DNA of 64,000 nucleotides from Sandaracinus sp. (GCA_020633125.1 JACKEH010000003.1:140708-204707), one strand, 5' to 3'; positions 41,758 through 51,729 are shown, numbered from the stretch's first letter. Made by a program: numbers and translations. The notes: generated from the letters alone by a model not told the origin.

Positions 41758-42948
41758 TCAGTCGCGCACGTTCACGTAGGTCGTCGGTTCGTCCTCGCGT
41801 GGGAAGATTGCGGTCCAACCCGGAGGTACGGCGGGCTCGCTGAGCTCGTAGAGCGCGCGGGCGTCGCGGGGGGCGAGGTTCACGCAACCGTGGCTGCGAC
41901 GACGGCCGAAGTCGTCGTGCCAGAAGGCGGCGTGTAGGCCGTTGGAGCCTTCGAAGTATTGGACCCAGGGGACGCGTTCGATGGCGTAGTTGTGCTCGGC
42001 GTCGACGCGTTCGAGGTCGTCCATGTCGCTGTACGCGAGCTTGACCCACGTGCGGTGTAGTCCGGGAGGGGTCGCGGTGCGGCCGGCGCGACCGGTGCTG
42101 ACGAGCGTCGCGTAGAGTGCTCGGGCGCCGCGGGAGAAGACGAGGACTTGCTCGCGAACGTCGATGTCGATCCACGTACCGTCGGTGGGGACTCCGTCTG
42201 GGGGCTCGGTGGGGCGCCAGGCGTGCAGGTTGCGCGTGCGTACCCAGGAGCCGTCGGTCAGCTCGGTCCAGCCTCGATCGGTGCGGCGCGTGCGGACGAC
42301 CTCTCGGTGGCCGGCGCGCCGTACGACGCGGCCTCCGCGCCGGTCGTGCAGGGTGGCACCGCCGCGTCGCACCCAGGCGACGTCCATCGTGCCTTCGAGG
42401 GGCACACCCACGAAGTCGCTGCCGCGGGCCATGCGGAGGGAGTCCGCCTCGACGTAGAGACCGCGAAGCGTGCGGGCCCAACGCGTTCCGCCGTGCCGCT
42501 CGAAGCCGGTGACGACGATGCCGAAGCCTTCGCCGAGGGCTGCGTAGTAGTCGTCGGTGTACGCGTCGCGGGGATGGGTGAAGGTGCGAGTGCCGTCGAA
42601 CGCGACGAACGCGTAGTCGTAGGGCAGGTGGTGGCCTTCGGCGACGGTCGGGACGGTCGGGCGTTCGGGGGCTGCGCGGACCACCTCGACGTGATGGCCG
42701 CAAACCCAGGCCGCGTCGTCGATGGCGAACCAATCGGTCGGGCAGCCTTCGCCTGCCACTCGCGCGCGAAAAGGGAAGCGGGCGCCGAGGGCGAGGGTGC
42801 CTCGACGTGGGGCGTCGGCACGCGGCGCGAGGTAGACGGCGGCGTCGGCGTGGCGCACCTCGATCGTCTGCACGACTCGGGGTTGAGCGTTGGTTCCGAG
42901 GGTGGCGGCGAGGGCGGCGAGGGCGAGGGCGAGCGCGAGCGGCCGCAT
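41758..42948 (-). CDS. L,D-transpeptidase (YkuD family), exported
   Basis: 396 aa. Signal peptide MRPLALALALAALAATLG, then an SH3-like N-terminal region (about 25-85). The catalytic block FGRRRSHGCVNLAPRDAR holds the His-Gly-Cys motif with the nucleophilic Cys near residue 350. The domain forms 3-3 peptidoglycan crosslinks or attaches proteins to peptidoglycan (family knowledge). The ATG at 42948 opens the signal peptide; the frame extends to 43080 without coding character. It converges with the CusF-like gene (12-bp gap). Confidence 0.88.
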   Translation of the reverse strand: MRPLALALALAALAATLGTNAQPRVVQTIEVRHADAAVYLAPRADAPRRGTLALGARFPFRARVAGEGCPTDWFAIDDAAWVCGHHVEVVRAAPERPTVPTVAEGHHLPYDYAFVAFDGTRTFTHPRDAYTDDYYAALGEGFGIVVTGFERHGGTRWARTLRGLYVEADSLRMARGSDFVGVPLEGTMDVAWVRRGGATLHDRRGGRVVRRAGHREVVRTRRTDRGWTELTDGSWVRTRNLHAWRPTEPPDGVPTDGTWIDIDVREQVLVFSRGARALYATLVSTGRAGRTATPPGLHRTWVKLAYSDMDDLERVDAEHNYAIERVPWVQYFEGSNGLHAAFWHDDFGRRRSHGCVNLAPRDARALYELSEPAVPPGWTAIFPREDEPTTYVNVRD

Positions 42949-43256
42949 CGCGATGAGGGTAGCTCGGGTGACGCGAGTTCGCGAAGAAGCCACGTGCCAT
43001 CCACCCGCGGCCCGCCGCAACGTCGGGAAGAACGTGGACGCGCAGCGCCCGCACGTTCGGCGACCGCAGTCGGTGCGCAAGTGCCCACATCACCCCGCGC
43101 AACTCGCTCACGAAGCCACGCTGGCCAGCACGGACCGAGTGTGACGGCACCACACGCGGGTCGAAGCCCCCAAAACCCCGACCTCGAGACGCACCTCCGC
43201 CTCACGCCGCGCGCTCACGCGACGTTCCGCTCGGATTGCGCCCACGGCGCAAGGGC
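42949..43256. other. Intergenic region, 308 bp, with hairpin next to the RAYT gene
   Basis: No gene seen. A perfect hairpin TTGCGCC-CAC-GGCGCAA lies at 43236-43252, four bases beyond the stop of the RAYT gene. It could be a terminator without a strong T-run or a REP-like palindrome. The right part has no repeat or conserved motif that I recognise. Confidence 0.6.
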
Positions 43257-44258
43257 TCAAACGAGCGGTGGCGCGACCCCGGAGCGCGTCGCGAACCCGA
43301 AGCGCCGCGCCCACAGGAAGCACCCCGCGGGAAACACCACGTCCTTCTCACCCCGCAGCATGCGCAGCCGGCACTCGGCCATGTCCCAGCGGAACGACGC
43401 ATCCTCCGCCAACGCACGGCGACGCACTTCGCCTTGCCCACGCCCCGCCTTCACCCGCGGCACCACCGCGTTGAGCTCTTCCTTCGAGGTCGCTTGCGCT
43501 CGCGTGCTGCGTCGCATCGCCCGAAACCGCCCGAGAAACCGGCCACCGCTCTTCGCGACCTCCGCGTGCGCTTCCTCGACGAGCCCGTCGCGCTCCGCCT
43601 GCACGAGCGCCACGCACTCCTCGGGCGTCATCCCCACCCTCGCCGCGAGCGGCGTCAGCTCCAGCTCGATGTCCTTCGGCCAACGCTCGCTCTTCGGGTG
43701 GAACATGCGCACCACCGCGCCGTCCTCGCGATGCAGCAGCTCCGGACGCGGAATGCGCTCGCGCTTGCCCCACCCCGTCTCCTTCAAGTCCGTCAGGTTC
43801 CCCGGCCACTCCGACGGCGACGCCACGAGCCCCGCCATCACCGCGTTCGCCTGAATGTACGCCGCCGCTTCCACCGCGCCCTGAACCGTCACCACCACCG
43901 GCTGGTTCGTCTGCCGCTTGTCGAACACCGGCAGCTTCCAGCCCCGCAGCCGCTGCACACACCGCGCGAGCATCGCGTGAAAGTCGTTGAAGAAGAGACC
44001 GCGCCGCCCCAGCCAATCCGTGAAGAGCATGTGCAGATGCGAGCTCATCAACGCCACCTCGTGAAGCTCGATGCCGTGCCGCTTCGCGCACACCGCGAGC
44101 AGGTACTTCACGAGCCACACCAGCTCGCGGTCCGGTCGCAGCAAGAACCGCCGACCCAACACCCGCCGCGTCGCGAACACCAGCTGCCCGGGCAACACCT
44201 GCTGCGCACGCGACGCACGACCTGGACGCGAGAGGAACTCCGGCTGAGACTGAGGCAT
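43257..44258 (-). CDS. RAYT-like Y1 (IS200-type) transposase
   Basis: 333 aa. The HUH/Y1 pattern is visible: FATRRVLGRRFLLRPDRE, then SSHLHMLF with the HxH metal site (about residues 73-75), and YIQANAVMAGLV with the catalytic Tyr (about 134). The C-terminal ~150 residues form a long extra helical region beyond canonical RAYT length. RAYTs (REP-associated tyrosine transposases) are single-copy domesticated enzymes that nick REP-type hairpins. The gene is flanked by a hairpin at each end (43236-43252 and 44254-44294), consistent with a RAYT locus. The start is uncertain: ATG at 44258 or GTG at 44312. Confidence 0.82.
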   Translation of the reverse strand: MPQSQPEFLSRPGRASRAQQVLPGQLVFATRRVLGRRFLLRPDRELVWLVKYLLAVCAKRHGIELHEVALMSSHLHMLFTDWLGRRGLFFNDFHAMLARCVQRLRGWKLPVFDKRQTNQPVVVTVQGAVEAAAYIQANAVMAGLVASPSEWPGNLTDLKETGWGKRERIPRPELLHREDGAVVRMFHPKSERWPKDIELELTPLAARVGMTPEECVALVQAERDGLVEEAHAEVAKSGGRFLGRFRAMRRSTRAQATSKEELNAVVPRVKAGRGQGEVRRRALAEDASFRWDMAECRLRMLRGEKDVVFPAGCFLWARRFGFATRSGVAPPLV

Positions 44259-44294
44259 CGGCCACCGCGTTCCAAAACGCGTGCCGACGATGCC
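44254..44294. repeat. Imperfect hairpin overlapping the RAYT start codon
   Basis: Arms GGCATCG ... CGCGTT and AACGCG ... CGATGCC enclose a CCAA loop; the middle of the stem is mismatched. The ATG at 44258 (minus strand) lies inside the stem. It may be a REP-like target or a structure that hides the start. Confidence 0.65.
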
Positions 44295-44399
44295 ATCCCA
44301 CGAATCCCCCACAGAACCGACACGCCACCCTCGATACGCCCGTGGCGGTGGCGGCGAGGTGGCGCCAAAAGTGGCGCTCGCCCGCTATGCTCACGTCGA

Positions 44400-44855
44400 A
44401 TGGACCCCTACCAGCGCACGTCGAGCGTGGTTCCCTGCACGAGCCTCCCCCCCGCGCTCCGCGACGCCCTCGCACACGTCGCCGACGTGCCGGCCGACCA
44501 TCCCGTTCTCCTCACCACCGCGATCCGAACCGCCAAGCCCGGCTTCTTCGGCAAGCTCTTCGGCGGCGGCATCCCCGCCCAACTTCTCACCGCCGTCGCA
44601 CACCTCCCCGACTCCGTCGCCCTCGCCACCTTCGGCGACCCGAACGGCACCCCCGCATGGCGCCTCCCCTTGGCCTCCCTCGCCATCGAGCCCCCGCTCC
44701 GGGTGTCGGGCGTCGAGCTCCCTCCGGGCCTCACGCTCGTCAGCCCGCTCCTCGGCATGCGCGAAGGCAGCCCCGGCACCTACGGGGTCTTCGTGGGCCC
44801 CGAGCCCGAGGCCGCCGCGTTCCTCGAACGTCTCCGCGACGCCGCGCGAGGCTGA
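44400..44855 (+). CDS. Hypothetical protein
   Basis: 151 aa, soluble, with GFFGKLFGGGIPAQLLTAV and a Pro/Leu-rich second half. No family recognised; codon composition is normal for the window. The stop (44853-44855) is three bases before the GTG start of the next gene, so the two form a coupled pair. No sorting signal or motif of known function. Confidence 0.7.
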   Translation: MDPYQRTSSVVPCTSLPPALRDALAHVADVPADHPVLLTTAIRTAKPGFFGKLFGGGIPAQLLTAVAHLPDSVALATFGDPNGTPAWRLPLASLAIEPPLRVSGVELPPGLTLVSPLLGMREGSPGTYGVFVGPEPEAAAFLERLRDAARG

Positions 44856-44858
44856 CCC

Positions 44859-45191
44859 GTGCTCTCACGCGCTCGCCTCCACGCGTTGCTCTACCGTCTC
44901 GGCGCCGAACGCGGGTTCTGTCTCCCACCCACGACGCGAGCCGCCATCCTCGACGATCCGCCCTCCACCCCGGACGCGCTGACCGACGCGATCCTCCGCG
45001 GCGAAGGCTTCGACCCCGAGCACACCGAACGCCGCATCCGCCGCATGGTCTCGGAGCTCGTCGACGCCGCCTTCGAAGAAGCCCACGACGACGCCCTTCG
45101 CGCGTACGCGCTCGAAGAGCACGAACGTCTGACCGACGTCACTTCTCCGGACGACGCAGCGACTTCGGCTGACTCCCGTCGACGTCGGTGA
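44859..45191 (+). CDS. Hypothetical protein
   Basis: 110 aa, almost wholly helical (RLHALLYRLGAERGF, then DAAFEEAHDDALRAYALEEHE). GTG start at 44859. It follows the previous unknown gene by 3 bp and its 3' end overlaps the convergent SDR gene by 53 bp. No family recognised. Confidence 0.6.
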   Translation: MLSRARLHALLYRLGAERGFCLPPTTRAAILDDPPSTPDALTDAILRGEGFDPEHTERRIRRMVSELVDAAFEEAHDDALRAYALEEHERLTDVTSPDDAATSADSRRRR

Positions 45192-45945
45192 ACCCGTACT
45201 CGATCCCGAGCTCGGCCACGACCAGCGGCTTGCCGCTCTTCGCCATCACGTCCGCATCCCGCGCGAGCGCCGCCACCGCCCGCCCACTGAAGGTCGGGCT
45301 CTCGCCCCCCGCCGGGTCGTACCCGAGCCGCTCGGGCTCGATCGACAACCGCTCCGTCCGCACGATGCCCGGCCAAATCGACACCGCCGCGACCCCATGC
45401 GGCGCGAGCTCGCGGGCCATGTCGCGCGTCATCCGATCGACACCGGCCTTCCCCACGCCATACGCGACGCTGATCGCATAGACCTTCGCCCCGAAGGACG
45501 AGACGTTCACGATCAACCCCTTCTTGCGCGCGATCATCGACGGCGCCACCAACGCGCTCGCCACGAAGTGCGAACGCAAACCCACCGTCGTCATCACGTC
45601 CCACTGCGCGATCGGAAGCTCCCAGAACTTCCCGATCACCTGGCCCTCGGGAATCGCGAAGGCGTTGTTCACGAGGACGTCGATCCGCCCCTGCTCGTCG
45701 AGCACGCGCCGTACGAGCGCCTCGGTTTGCGCGTCGTCCGCATGGTCGCACCGATGCGCGATGCCACGCCCCCCGAGCGCGTCGACCTCGGCCGCGGTCT
45801 GACCGATCGTCCCCGGCACCGCGCCTTCGGTCTCGGACCGACCCGTGACGTACACGGTCGCGCCCGCTTCCCCGAGCCCGAGCGCGATGCCCTTGCCCAC
45901 CCCACGGCTCGCGCCGGTCACGATCGCGACGATGCCTTCACTCAT
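45139..45945 (-). CDS. SDR-family oxidoreductase (DHRS1-like)
   Basis: 268 aa. TGASRGVGKGIA is the NAD(P)-binding TGxxxGxG motif; VNVSS and YGVGKAG give the catalytic Ser and Tyr-x-x-x-Lys; NNA is present. DHRS1-like layout with a C-terminal extension (WPGIVRTERL). The ATG at 45945 is preferred because GGAGC lies 7 bases before it; an in-frame ATG at 45957 is an alternative. It is downstream of the acyl-CoA-dehydrogenase-like gene (about 30-bp gap), probably co-transcribed. Substrate unknown. Confidence 0.92.
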   Translation of the reverse strand: MSEGIVAIVTGASRGVGKGIALGLGEAGATVYVTGRSETEGAVPGTIGQTAAEVDALGGRGIAHRCDHADDAQTEALVRRVLDEQGRIDVLVNNAFAIPEGQVIGKFWELPIAQWDVMTTVGLRSHFVASALVAPSMIARKKGLIVNVSSFGAKVYAISVAYGVGKAGVDRMTRDMARELAPHGVAAVSIWPGIVRTERLSIEPERLGYDPAGGESPTFSGRAVAALARDADVMAKSGKPLVVAELGIEYGFTDVDGSQPKSLRRPEK

Positions 45946-45974
45946 TTCACGCTCCATCCTTCACGAAACCGACG

Positions 45975-47096
45975 TCAGAGCGCCGAGTAGTCGCCCTCGA
46001 GCCCGAGCAACGCACGTCCCGCGAGCGTCGCGCTGGTCCCCGAGACCATGAGGTGCTGGGTCGCCACGTGAACGTCGCGCTTCGCACGCTGAAACGACGA
46101 GCCCGCATAGATCGCCGCGCCACCACCGTGCTCGTACGCCACGTCGACGACCTGCGCGCATTCCTTGGCCGCATGACACGCCGCGAGCCGCAGCCGCGCA
46201 CGCGTCGAGAGCGACGCCTCGCCTTGCCGCGCGACCTCCGCCGCGTTGGCCTCGAGCGCCGCGACCAACGTGGCCTTCGCCGCGTCGACCCGCCCCCACG
46301 CGACCCCGACGTCACGCTGCACGAGCTCGCGCGTCGCCATCGTGCGATCGGGACCGATGCGCTTCGTGCGCGCCAACGTCACGAGGGCGTCCAACGCGCC
46401 GCGAGCGATGCCGATCGTCACCGACGCCACCCCCGCCGCGAGCGCACCGAAGAGCGGCTGCCGATACAACGCGCCCGAGTGCCGCGGTTTGCCGAAGAGC
46501 GAGAAGGTCCGCGCCTCCGGGACGAAGGCGTCCTCGACCTCGAAGTCGTGGCTGCCCGTCCCGCGAAGGCCTGCGACGTCCCACGTGTCCTGCACGCGCA
46601 CGTCGTCCAATCCGAAGATCATGCTCCGCATCTCGGGCCGTCCGTCGCGCGCGATCATCACGCCGCCCATGACGTGGGTCGCGTGCTGGCATCCGCTCGC
46701 GAAAGGCCAACGCCCGCTGACGCGATAGCCGCCCTCCACGGCCTTCGCCTTGCCGAAGGGCGCGAACACCCCCGCCGAGATCGCACGCGCATCCCCGAAG
46801 AGCGTCTGCGCGGCGTCGGGCGCGAGGTACGCGGCCATCAAGCCCGACGTGCCCCCAATCATCGCGCACCAGCCGGCGGAACCATCCACCGCGGCGATCG
46901 TCTCGACCGCGTCGAGGAACGAGAGCAACGCATGTTCGCCACCGCCGTGCTCCTTCGGCACCAGCGCCTTGAACACACCGGCCTCGACGAGCGCTTCGAC
47001 GACCTCCGGCGGCAGGCGTCGCTCGGACTCGATCGCACGCGCGTGCGGGGCGATCACGGAGGCGGCGCGCGCCGCGCGTTCCACGAGGTCGGTCAT
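45975..47096 (-). CDS. Acyl-CoA-dehydrogenase-fold flavoprotein (monooxygenase-like subgroup)
   Basis: 373 aa. ALVPKEHGGGE, SAGWCAMIGGTSGLMAAYL and GLRGTGSHDFEVEDAFVP are typical of the acyl-CoA-dehydrogenase superfamily, including the HsaA/HpaB-like two-component monooxygenase branch. The catalytic Glu of true acyl-CoA dehydrogenases is not obvious, which favours the hydroxylase branch. Binds FAD or FMN. The ATG at 47096 is used; a GTG at 47102 is in frame. It precedes the SDR gene by ~29 bp. A small two-gene catabolic or biosynthetic unit is inferred; no flavin reductase is nearby. Confidence 0.8.
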   Translation of the reverse strand: MTDLVERAARAASVIAPHARAIESERRLPPEVVEALVEAGVFKALVPKEHGGGEHALLSFLDAVETIAAVDGSAGWCAMIGGTSGLMAAYLAPDAAQTLFGDARAISAGVFAPFGKAKAVEGGYRVSGRWPFASGCQHATHVMGGVMIARDGRPEMRSMIFGLDDVRVQDTWDVAGLRGTGSHDFEVEDAFVPEARTFSLFGKPRHSGALYRQPLFGALAAGVASVTIGIARGALDALVTLARTKRIGPDRTMATRELVQRDVGVAWGRVDAAKATLVAALEANAAEVARQGEASLSTRARLRLAACHAAKECAQVVDVAYEHGGGAAIYAGSSFQRAKRDVHVATQHLMVSGTSATLAGRALLGLEGDYSAL

Positions 47097-47208
47097 CGCC
47101 ACCGGATATCACGGCCCGCGCGCGTGTGGGGACCCGATACCGACGCCGCCCGGGCCCCCACCCACCACGTGCACCCGACGGCTCGCGACGCCACCGCGCC
47201 CCCGATGC

Positions 47209-49557
47209 TCAACGCGGAAACGCGTAGACCCGCCCCGGCATCGACGTGAGCGCGGGGCGCGCCGACGCGACGACGCGATCGCTCGTCAGGCGCACCTCGG
47301 AGCCGAGGCCCAGGTTCGTCGTCGCGGCGTTGGCTCGGAAGACGTTCTCTTCGTCGAAGCTGTCGTCCGGAAGGAGGCGCAAGAGGCGCACCTCGCCCGC
47401 GTCGACGAAGGAGTCGTAGTCGAAGGTGTGCAGACCGACGGCGAGGAGGTCTCCGACCACGTCGACGGGATGGCGCGCGCTGGTCGTCAGATCGGTCGGC
47501 GAAGCCCACGCGGATGCGAGCACGAAGTCGTCGCCGATGCGACGATAGACCTGCACCTCGTCGGCGGCCGGCGCGACGATCGCGAGCAGCGCGCCGTCCA
47601 CCGCCACGCTCTCGCCGAAGTGATCCAAGTTCGTCGGCGACGCGGCGGTGAAGATCTGCGACGCGAGGAAGCTGCCGCCGAGCTCGCGGTAGACGTGCAC
47701 GCGCCCATGCGTCGCGGAGCTCGGAATCCCACTCGACGGCACCTCGGCCACCACGAGCACGTCGCCCGAGAGCGCGACCTCGCGACCGAAGTTCATGTCG
47801 AAGTTCGACGACGCGGTGGGTGCGTCGATCGTCTGCGCGAGGCTCCACGAGCCCGCGCTGCGGCGGTACACGAAGATCCGTCCGTCGCCGCCGTTGAAGC
47901 GCGGCGCGCCCAAGACGAAGACGTCGCCCGCGATCGCGAGGCGCGCGGAGTTCGCCGATTCGCTCGGCAGCGCCACCGACACGAGGTCGGGATCGATCGT
48001 CTGCGTCAGGACCCAATGCGCTCCGTCGAAGGTGCGCACCTCGAGACGACCGACCGGCGCCGTCCCCTGCTTGGCAAAGGTGACGAGGGTGTCGCCTTCG
48101 ACGGCGGCCGCTTCGAAGAGGCGACCGGTCGGCGGCGTGATGCGCTCGCCGATCGACCACGCGTCGGCGTCGCGGCGCGCGAGGTCCAAGCCGCTCGCCG
48201 TGCCGCTCACGAGGCTCTCCTCCGACACCGCCAACACGCGACCGTAGTTGGCGTTCGTCGGCGAGGTCGCGGCGTGAAGCGCGTGCGAGCGCGACCACAC
48301 GCCACCCGGCCCACGAAAGACCTGCACCACACCCGTGTCGGTGCGATTGGGGCCGAGCTCTTCCCCAGTCGCGCCCGCGATCACGACCTCGCCCACGATC
48401 GCCACCGCGCTGCCGAGGAACGCGCTCGCGTCGGGGCTCTCGTCGACGAGCGTGGCCTCTTCGACCCAGGTCGCTCCGTCGAGACGGAAGACGTGCGCCG
48501 CGCCCGCGAAGAGCACGCTGCCGTGGGTGCCCGACGCGCCGACCGCGAGCGTCGTGGTCGAGAGCGCGACCGCACCTCCGAAGCCGGCGTTCGTGGCCGG
48601 GGTGCCCGCGACGAGCTTCGAGCCCGCCGGAAACGCGACGCTGGGCGCCGCCGCAAAAACGTACGCCGCGCCCGCGTTGGCCCCGCGACCGAGGTCCGCT
48701 CCGCTCGCGCCGACCAGCACGCGTCGGACATCCGTCGCGCTCGTCGCGGCGACGCGAACGCCGAAGAGATCGCCGGCCCGCCGGTCGGGCGCCACCAAGG
48801 TCTGCTGCCACGCGTAGCTGCTTCCGCTCGGCCCGAAGACGTACGCCGCGCCGGCGTCCGTGTACGTACCCCCGAGGCCGACGAAGACGTCGCGCCGCGG
48901 CGCACCGACGACGATCGTGTCGCCCGCGACGGCCACCGACGCACCGAGCTTGTCCGAGGCGCCGGGGCTGCCGATCGTGAGCGTCGCCGCGTACGACCAC
49001 ACCCCGCCGCTTCGCGTGAACACGAACGCGGCGCCCGCGTCGGTCTTGCCCGCGACGTCGCGATCGGGGGCGCCCACGACGATGCGATCGCCCGACACGG
49101 CGACCGCGGTGCCGAAGCCTTCCCACGCCTCGTGGGGCCACGCGGACTCGAGGGTCGCCGTGTGCGACCACGCGCCCGCGGCGTACTCGAAGACGTAGGC
49201 CGCGCCCGCACGAACCGCGCCGCTGCGGTTCGAACGCGGCGCACCGACCACGAGCGTGGTGCCGTCCAACGCGACGGCGTCACCGAAGCGCTCGTACGAC
49301 GCGCCGGGCGACACGAGCCGCGCCATCGGCGAGAGCACGTCGCCGCCGCGCGCGAACACGTAGACCGCACCGGAACCGCTGTCTTCCTCCGCGGCACCCA
49401 CGGCCGCCGCCGCCGAATGCATCGCGACGCTGCGTCCGAAACGACCGAAGTCCTTCAGCTGGCTCTCCTCGATCCGTTGCTCGGGATTGCAGCCGATCGA
49501 CCACGAGACGCAGACCAGCACCCACGCGACGAAGCGCGCCGTTTCCCCCTGAGGCAT
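47209..49557 (-). CDS. FG-GAP-repeat beta-propeller lipoprotein
   Basis: 782 aa. Lipobox WSIGC. The protein is made of many copies of an FG-GAP-type unit: FGDAVALDGTTLVVGAPR, FGTAVAVSGDRIVVGAPD, LGASVAVAGDTIVVGAPR, alternating with GAAYVF and QV(Y)R strands. Such repeats form seven-bladed integrin-alpha-like propellers; length fits two propellers. Surface adhesion or ligand binding is the usual guess. Transcribed divergently from the Asp-rich lipoprotein gene at 49700. Confidence 0.9.
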   Translation of the reverse strand: MPQGETARFVAWVLVCVSWSIGCNPEQRIEESQLKDFGRFGRSVAMHSAAAAVGAAEEDSGSGAVYVFARGGDVLSPMARLVSPGASYERFGDAVALDGTTLVVGAPRSNRSGAVRAGAAYVFEYAAGAWSHTATLESAWPHEAWEGFGTAVAVSGDRIVVGAPDRDVAGKTDAGAAFVFTRSGGVWSYAATLTIGSPGASDKLGASVAVAGDTIVVGAPRRDVFVGLGGTYTDAGAAYVFGPSGSSYAWQQTLVAPDRRAGDLFGVRVAATSATDVRRVLVGASGADLGRGANAGAAYVFAAAPSVAFPAGSKLVAGTPATNAGFGGAVALSTTTLAVGASGTHGSVLFAGAAHVFRLDGATWVEEATLVDESPDASAFLGSAVAIVGEVVIAGATGEELGPNRTDTGVVQVFRGPGGVWSRSHALHAATSPTNANYGRVLAVSEESLVSGTASGLDLARRDADAWSIGERITPPTGRLFEAAAVEGDTLVTFAKQGTAPVGRLEVRTFDGAHWVLTQTIDPDLVSVALPSESANSARLAIAGDVFVLGAPRFNGGDGRIFVYRRSAGSWSLAQTIDAPTASSNFDMNFGREVALSGDVLVVAEVPSSGIPSSATHGRVHVYRELGGSFLASQIFTAASPTNLDHFGESVAVDGALLAIVAPAADEVQVYRRIGDDFVLASAWASPTDLTTSARHPVDVVGDLLAVGLHTFDYDSFVDAGEVRLLRLLPDDSFDEENVFRANAATTNLGLGSEVRLTSDRVVASARPALTSMPGRVYAFPR

Positions 49558-49699
49558 GACGACGCCTTCGCACGAATCGCGAGCCCGCGCTCGTGAACGA
49601 CGATTCGCATTCGGCCGCGACCCATGCGTCGTTTCCGTACACCTCCGCGCGCACCAAGCGTAACTGGCGCTCGCACCGCGCGAATCGGAAGCTCCGCCG

Positions 49700-50938
49700 A
49701 TGCACGCCCGGCGCTTCGTCTCGCTTCTCGCTCTCCTCGTGGCCTGTGGGGACGACGACGCGTCACGTGTCGACGCCGGCTTCGACGCCGAGGTCGCCGT
49801 CGACGCCGAGGTCGCCGTGGACGGTGCAGCGGACGCGAGCTCGGACGCCGACGTCGACGGCGGGGTGGACGCGGGTGTGCCCTGCCGTGCCCTTCCCGCC
49901 GAAGACCGAACCCGCTACGTCGTGATCTCCCACCCCTTCGCGACCGACCGCACGACCTACTCGGTGCACGCGCTCTCGACCGCGGGCGAGCTGACGGACA
50001 CCGGGACGACGTTCGCGATGGGTCGAGCGTTCGACGGCGAGATCGCGTTCTCGCGCGACGGCTTCTTCGGCGTGGTCGCGCAGGACGACGGCACGCTCGG
50101 GGTGTTCACGCTCGACGACGCGGGTGCGGTCACGGTTCGAGAGATCGGGCGCGACGGCGACGCCTACGCTGCGCGCGTGATCGCCGACCCGAACGAAGCC
50201 CGCGTGTTCTGGGTGCTGGACAGCCAGGTCCGTACGAACGGCGGTGGCGTGTACCGCGTCGAGCTCACGTGCGAAGGGCGCGTCGCTTCGGAGACGCTCG
50301 CACTCGCGGCGGAGCTCCCGTACGGACTCGCTTTCGAGGACGACGGCATGGCGCTGCTCGTGGCCAAGGCGGTCGGCGACGAGGCGCGTGGCGACGACGA
50401 CGTCTTTCGCGTGAACCTCGCGACCGGCGCGGTGGAGAGCCGGGTCGACGTGATCGAAGGCGAGGATTGGATCGGCGCCGGCGTGGCGCTCACCACCGAG
50501 CATTTCGTCTTCGCGGACAACTCGGAGTTCGCGAGCGTCACCAACCGTCTCGGCGTGGCGCGCACGACGCGCCCGCTCGCGGCGATCGCCGAGGTCGCCG
50601 ACGTCGAAGACGCGGTCGCGTTGGTCTTCTCGCCTTTCGGCGACCGATTGCTCGCCGTCAGCGGCTACGGCGACGCGCTCTTCGCGCTCCCGTACGACGC
50701 CGAGGCGGCCACGCCGGTCGGCGCCCCGACCCAGCTCACGTACGTGGGCGGACGCCCACAGCTTCCGGGCGGCACGGTCGCGATCACGCGCGGCGCGCTC
50801 CGCGGTTTGGTGCTCGTGGCGGAGAACCAAGCGATTCGCCGCGTGCGCTTCGAAGAAGGCGCGGTGACGGATCTGGGCGCGACGTCGCTCGGGGAGGGGT
50901 CGGACGCGATTCCCGGGGCGATTGGCGTGCAGCCCTGA
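49700..50938 (+). CDS. Lipoprotein with Asp-rich linker and propeller-like domain
   Basis: 412 aa. Lipobox LLVAC (Cys16), then a linker of repeated D-A/G/V words to about residue 60 (VDAGFDAEVAVDAEVAVDG). The rest is strand-rich with repeating blade-like units (IAFSRDGFFGVVAQDDGTLG, LVFSPFGDRLLAVSG), probably a beta-propeller of the YVTN/Gluconolactonase type. Function unknown. Divergent from the FG-GAP gene with a 142-bp gap. Confidence 0.8.
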   Translation: MHARRFVSLLALLVACGDDDASRVDAGFDAEVAVDAEVAVDGAADASSDADVDGGVDAGVPCRALPAEDRTRYVVISHPFATDRTTYSVHALSTAGELTDTGTTFAMGRAFDGEIAFSRDGFFGVVAQDDGTLGVFTLDDAGAVTVREIGRDGDAYAARVIADPNEARVFWVLDSQVRTNGGGVYRVELTCEGRVASETLALAAELPYGLAFEDDGMALLVAKAVGDEARGDDDVFRVNLATGAVESRVDVIEGEDWIGAGVALTTEHFVFADNSEFASVTNRLGVARTTRPLAAIAEVADVEDAVALVFSPFGDRLLAVSGYGDALFALPYDAEAATPVGAPTQLTYVGGRPQLPGGTVAITRGALRGLVLVAENQAIRRVRFEEGAVTDLGATSLGEGSDAIPGAIGVQP

Positions 50939-51240
<302 letters not shown>

Positions 51241-51258
51241 GAACCGACGACCGCGGCC

Positions 51259-51729
51259 TCAAACGACCGGCAACCGACGCACCCGCACGTGGGCGGCCTC
51301 CAGATCCTCCGTCCCCACCCCGACCGGTCGAATCGCGACCTCGCAGAACGTCCGACCGGGCTCGGCTTGCGAGGCCAGCACGACGAGCTGACCGCCGATC
51401 CGCTCGAGCAGACGCCGGTCGTACTCCATCATGCGATGGCATGCCTCGACGTCGCCCGTGCCGCGCAGTGGGCAAGGCGAGTGAAGCTCGGCGCGCACCG
51501 TCTGCGTGGCTTCGTCGACGCCTCGCAGCGGGACCATCTTCGGGCTCGGAAACATGCGTTGCCACTCGGCGCCGACGTCCGCCGCACCGACCTTCGGACG
51601 CCCGCCCTGAATCCGCAGGGTCAACGCGCCCAGCGCCCGCGTGAGCGCTCGGGCCGTTCGCGGTGAGCGGCGAGCGCTCGTGGCCACCAAGCGAATACCC
51701 ACGTCCCAGGCGTTTCGTTTCCAGCTCAT
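51259..51729 (-). CDS. Hypothetical protein
   Basis: 156 aa, soluble. The N-terminus is basic and helical (MSWKRNAWDVGIRLVATSAR); the C-terminal half has LHSPCPLRGTGDVEACHRMM and a strand ending VAIRPVGVG. The two Cys in CPLRGTGDVEAC could be metal or redox ligands, as in small V4R/hydrocarbon-binding-like domains, but I do not recognise a family. The frame extends to 51771; the ATG at 51729 is preferred because GGAT precedes it. Divergent from the LysR gene. Confidence 0.6.
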   Translation of the reverse strand: MSWKRNAWDVGIRLVATSARRSPRTARALTRALGALTLRIQGGRPKVGAADVGAEWQRMFPSPKMVPLRGVDEATQTVRAELHSPCPLRGTGDVEACHRMMEYDRRLLERIGGQLVVLASQAEPGRTFCEVAIRPVGVGTEDLEAAHVRVRRLPVV

